From: Thuidium tamariscinum | Taxonomy: Eukaryota > Streptophyta > Bryopsida > Hypnales > Thuidiaceae | NCBI GenBank assembly: GCA_947034885.2 | Contig: OX344757.2 | Span: forward strand, 21,694,001-21,758,000 | Length of the DNA: 64,000 nt | Direction of reading: 5' to 3' | Part shown: one piece after another, positions 62,490 through 64,000 of the stretch | Position numbering within the stretch: the first letter of the stretch is position 1 | Layout of the letters: each line of letters opens with the position of its first letter | Position numbers and translations under genes: made by a program | The notes under the pieces: model-generated | Told to the model about the DNA's origin: nothing | Databases searched by the model: none | What the model saw: the letters and a program-made list of their open reading frames with translations, nothing else

Positions 62490-62634
62490 AAATTTTTATT
62501 TTTTGTATTCTTAGATGAGTGCAATTTTTTTAATAGCATTAGAAGAAGTCACCCTCCTTTCTTTTTAATGCAATGGGGTTTCCCCATTTGCTAAAAAAAA
62601 TTTAAAAAAAAAAAAAAAAAAAAGAAAAGGAAGA

Positions 62635-62740
62635 GGTCGCCCCTACCCGAGGTCGCCCCTACCCGAGGTCGCCCCCACCCGAGGTCGCCCCCACCCGAGG
62701 TCGCCCCCACCCGAGGTCGCCCTCTACCCGTAGTCGCCTA
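62635..62740 (-). repeat. 16-bp tandem array, inverted GGGCGACC motif
   Basis: Six units of GGTCGCCCCYACCCGA are present; on minus each reads TCGGGTRGGGGCGACC, the same motif as the clusters at 53.46-53.97 kb. The inverted orientation at the opposite end of the element fits hAT sub-terminal repeats. An A-rich run precedes the array. Confidence 0.85.
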
Positions 62741-63704
62741 TCTTTTTTAGACCCGCATGCGCCTCCCAAATGTAATACGTGGATGCCACATGGCATCCAG
62801 GTGGCGTTATTTACTATGTGGTAAATTTTTAAAAGTCAAAGGTAACTTTGACTCTATTGGACGTCGCGAGGGTAACCACGAGACGTCGTGTGACGTCTGG
62901 TTGTCGCGATGTCGCGTTGTCGCTAGAGAAAACCCTGGCTCGAAGTGAAGGCAACTCGAAAACCACGTCACCATCAAAGTCAGAAGGAAGATATTGGACT
63001 TTCTGATGTATAATTGAATCATAGTCTAATGCAGCAATTTTGTTTCGAGATCCGCGAACAGATACTAACTTGCGAAGGCACCCAATGATATTGGGTGGTA
63101 CAGAAGTATTTGGACAAATTGGAGGGCAAGAGTGAGTGGATAGAACAGGACTAGTAGAAGGTGTGCTACATTGATAAGAAGTTGGCTTCAAGTCACTTTG
63201 TAGAATCCTATGAGGGTGTGAATCAAGCAAATTTGGTTGGTTGGGCGACTCTCCTTTAGACTCACTAGATATATCTATGATAGGGGATACAAATTCTTCT
63301 TTCACACGGACAAGTGGGACAAGTGTTCTAACTTCCACCATGTGCTCTCGATCCTCTGAATCCAAAACATCACGCCGAGTAAGCGGCATATTGACAGTGG
63401 AATAGTCTGATTGGCGAGGAACGGCTTCATTGGAAGCACCCCTCAAAAGAGAGTTCAAGCCATAAGCTCTATAGCGCCCTATAGGAAGGTGCCAAACATG
63501 ACCATCATCAACTACTATTTTGAGGATGTGAATGGACTCTTTCAGCACTCTAGAGTCCGACATGACCTCCTCCTCGACATAGATACTGGACTGGACAAAA
63601 CCGAATCTAACGTGAAGGGGATGTGAAGATATTGTAGCAAACCCTCCTTCTCCAAGAGGAACAACTAACGGTATCTCGTAGCCATCCGCCCGAATAGAAG
63701 CCAT

Positions 63705-64000
63705 GGACGCTCAAACTAGAAGCCAGTTAAAATCAAAGGTTCATGAAGCAAACTAGGTAAACTAAGAACAACAAATGATTAATCGAGTTCAGAAAGTAAA
63801 GAATATAAGGGTGTAAAATTGTCTCAGCCGCGCGCCTAAGAAGGATAGAGAATATAGCCGCTAGGATGTAAGTAGTTGTCAGAAAATAGCATTGTCAGTA
63901 CCTCCATAATTAGTAGATTTGAAATGGCCGCCTAGAACTTCCTGAAGGATTTCATTCATTATGAACAAGGATTGGTTCCCAAATGTTAGAGAATTATTTG
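63705..64000 (-). other. 5' flank of the MULE transposase gene
   Basis: This is the presumed leader and promoter of the minus-strand transposase gene. No TATA box or terminal inverted repeat was recognised, so the outer end of the MULE element probably lies beyond the window. Confidence 0.4.

Larger units (their letters stand above)
53241..62937. mobile_element. hAT-like DNA transposon, 9.7 kb, with 8-bp target duplication
   Basis: Perfect 11-bp terminal inverted repeats CAGGGTTTTCT (53241-53251) and AGAAAACCCTG (62927-62937) are bordered by the 8-bp direct repeat GCTCGAAG at 53233-53240 and 62938-62945. CAGGG-type ends with an 8-bp duplication are the signature of hAT elements. Both sub-terminal regions are GC-rich and carry clusters of GCGAC/GGGCGACC-type motifs in opposite orientation. 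The interior holds two satellites, several nested MITEs and a foldback. No BED finger or hAT dimerisation frame was recognised, so it appears non-autonomous. It lies inside the first exon of the MULE gene. Confidence 0.88.
50058..63704 (-). pseudogene. MULE transposase gene (GCM-DDE-SWIM), split by a hAT-like insertion
   Basis: Read on minus: exon 1 runs from ATG at 63704 to 62938, is interrupted by the insertion 62937-53241, and resumes through 51846. An intron (donor GTGAGT, acceptor TTCTTGTAG) spans 51845-51465, and exon 2 runs 51464-50058. With one copy of the 8-bp duplication removed, exon 1 is 2,154 bases, exactly 718 codons, and the gene about 1,186 codons. Residues 1-240 are not recognised. 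A GCM-type zinc-binding domain follows (KFKKSSCVGHLVCNN, later CKICKTPP, then YYVFNDT and GNHMHPV). The DDE core has Asp in LMFDHVKRV, Asp in FMADSAQANWN, the C-x2-H signature TCLLHW and a Glu-rich stretch. A SWIM finger (CTCPDF...NCKH) closes the protein. An in-frame TAA at 52733-52731 is a second lesion. It is a transposase of a cut-and-paste DNA element, or a gene derived from one. Confidence 0.85.

Noticed and set aside
62635-62740. CRISPR-like regular repeats
   Set aside because: The units are directly adjacent without spacers and lie in a eukaryotic transposon end.

Overview
The window looks like nuclear DNA of a land plant. The evidence is a 14-exon starch synthase with clean GT-AG introns of about 90-300 bases, a plastid-targeted membrane protein of a plant family, and plant-type MITEs (CACTA, Mutator, pogo/Emigrant-like, Stowaway-like). 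The very AT-rich intergenic DNA, compact host introns and a gene of a family I recall mainly from fungi and early-diverging plants suggest bryophyte grade. That placement is inference, and I cannot name the species.

Layout. Positions 1-22,600 are a gene-bearing region with four host loci: an intronless membrane-anchored protein (396-1301, +); a small plastid membrane protein (4381-3781, -); a coiled-coil protein of unknown function with a 5' UTR intron (12897-11707, -); and a starch synthase whose catalytic region is closest to class IV (21008-16956, -), with a TATA box near 22.6 kb. AT-rich stretches with MITEs separate them.

Positions 22,600-50,000 form a gene desert made of nested and dispersed small DNA transposons. 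It also holds an old segmental duplication (about 34.7-38.3 kb against 40.5-46.0 kb) and a near-perfect 56-bp-arm hairpin. Several elements show diagnostic ends: a family with TTAA at both ends and CCCCTAA termini (piggyBac-like), TA-flanked mariner-like MITEs, a CACTA MITE with a TCT duplication, and Mutator-like MITEs with 9-10 bp duplications.

Positions 50,058-63,704 are the most striking part. A large Mutator-like (MULE) transposase gene on the minus strand, with a GCM-type zinc-binding domain, a DDE core and a SWIM finger, is split inside its first exon by a 9,697-bp hAT-like element (53,241-62,937). The hAT-like element has CAGGGTTTTCT terminal inverted repeats and a perfect 8-bp target duplication (GCTCGAAG), and the MULE frame is collinear across the duplication. 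No transposase was recognised inside it. It carries clusters of a GGGCGACC motif near both ends in opposite orientation, a 162-bp satellite built around the same motif, an older degenerate satellite of about 218 bp, a long foldback element and further MITEs.

The host genes show no evident functional link to one another. The window is a plant gene neighbourhood next to a dense transposon graveyard. No retroelement, RNA gene or CRISPR array was recognised.
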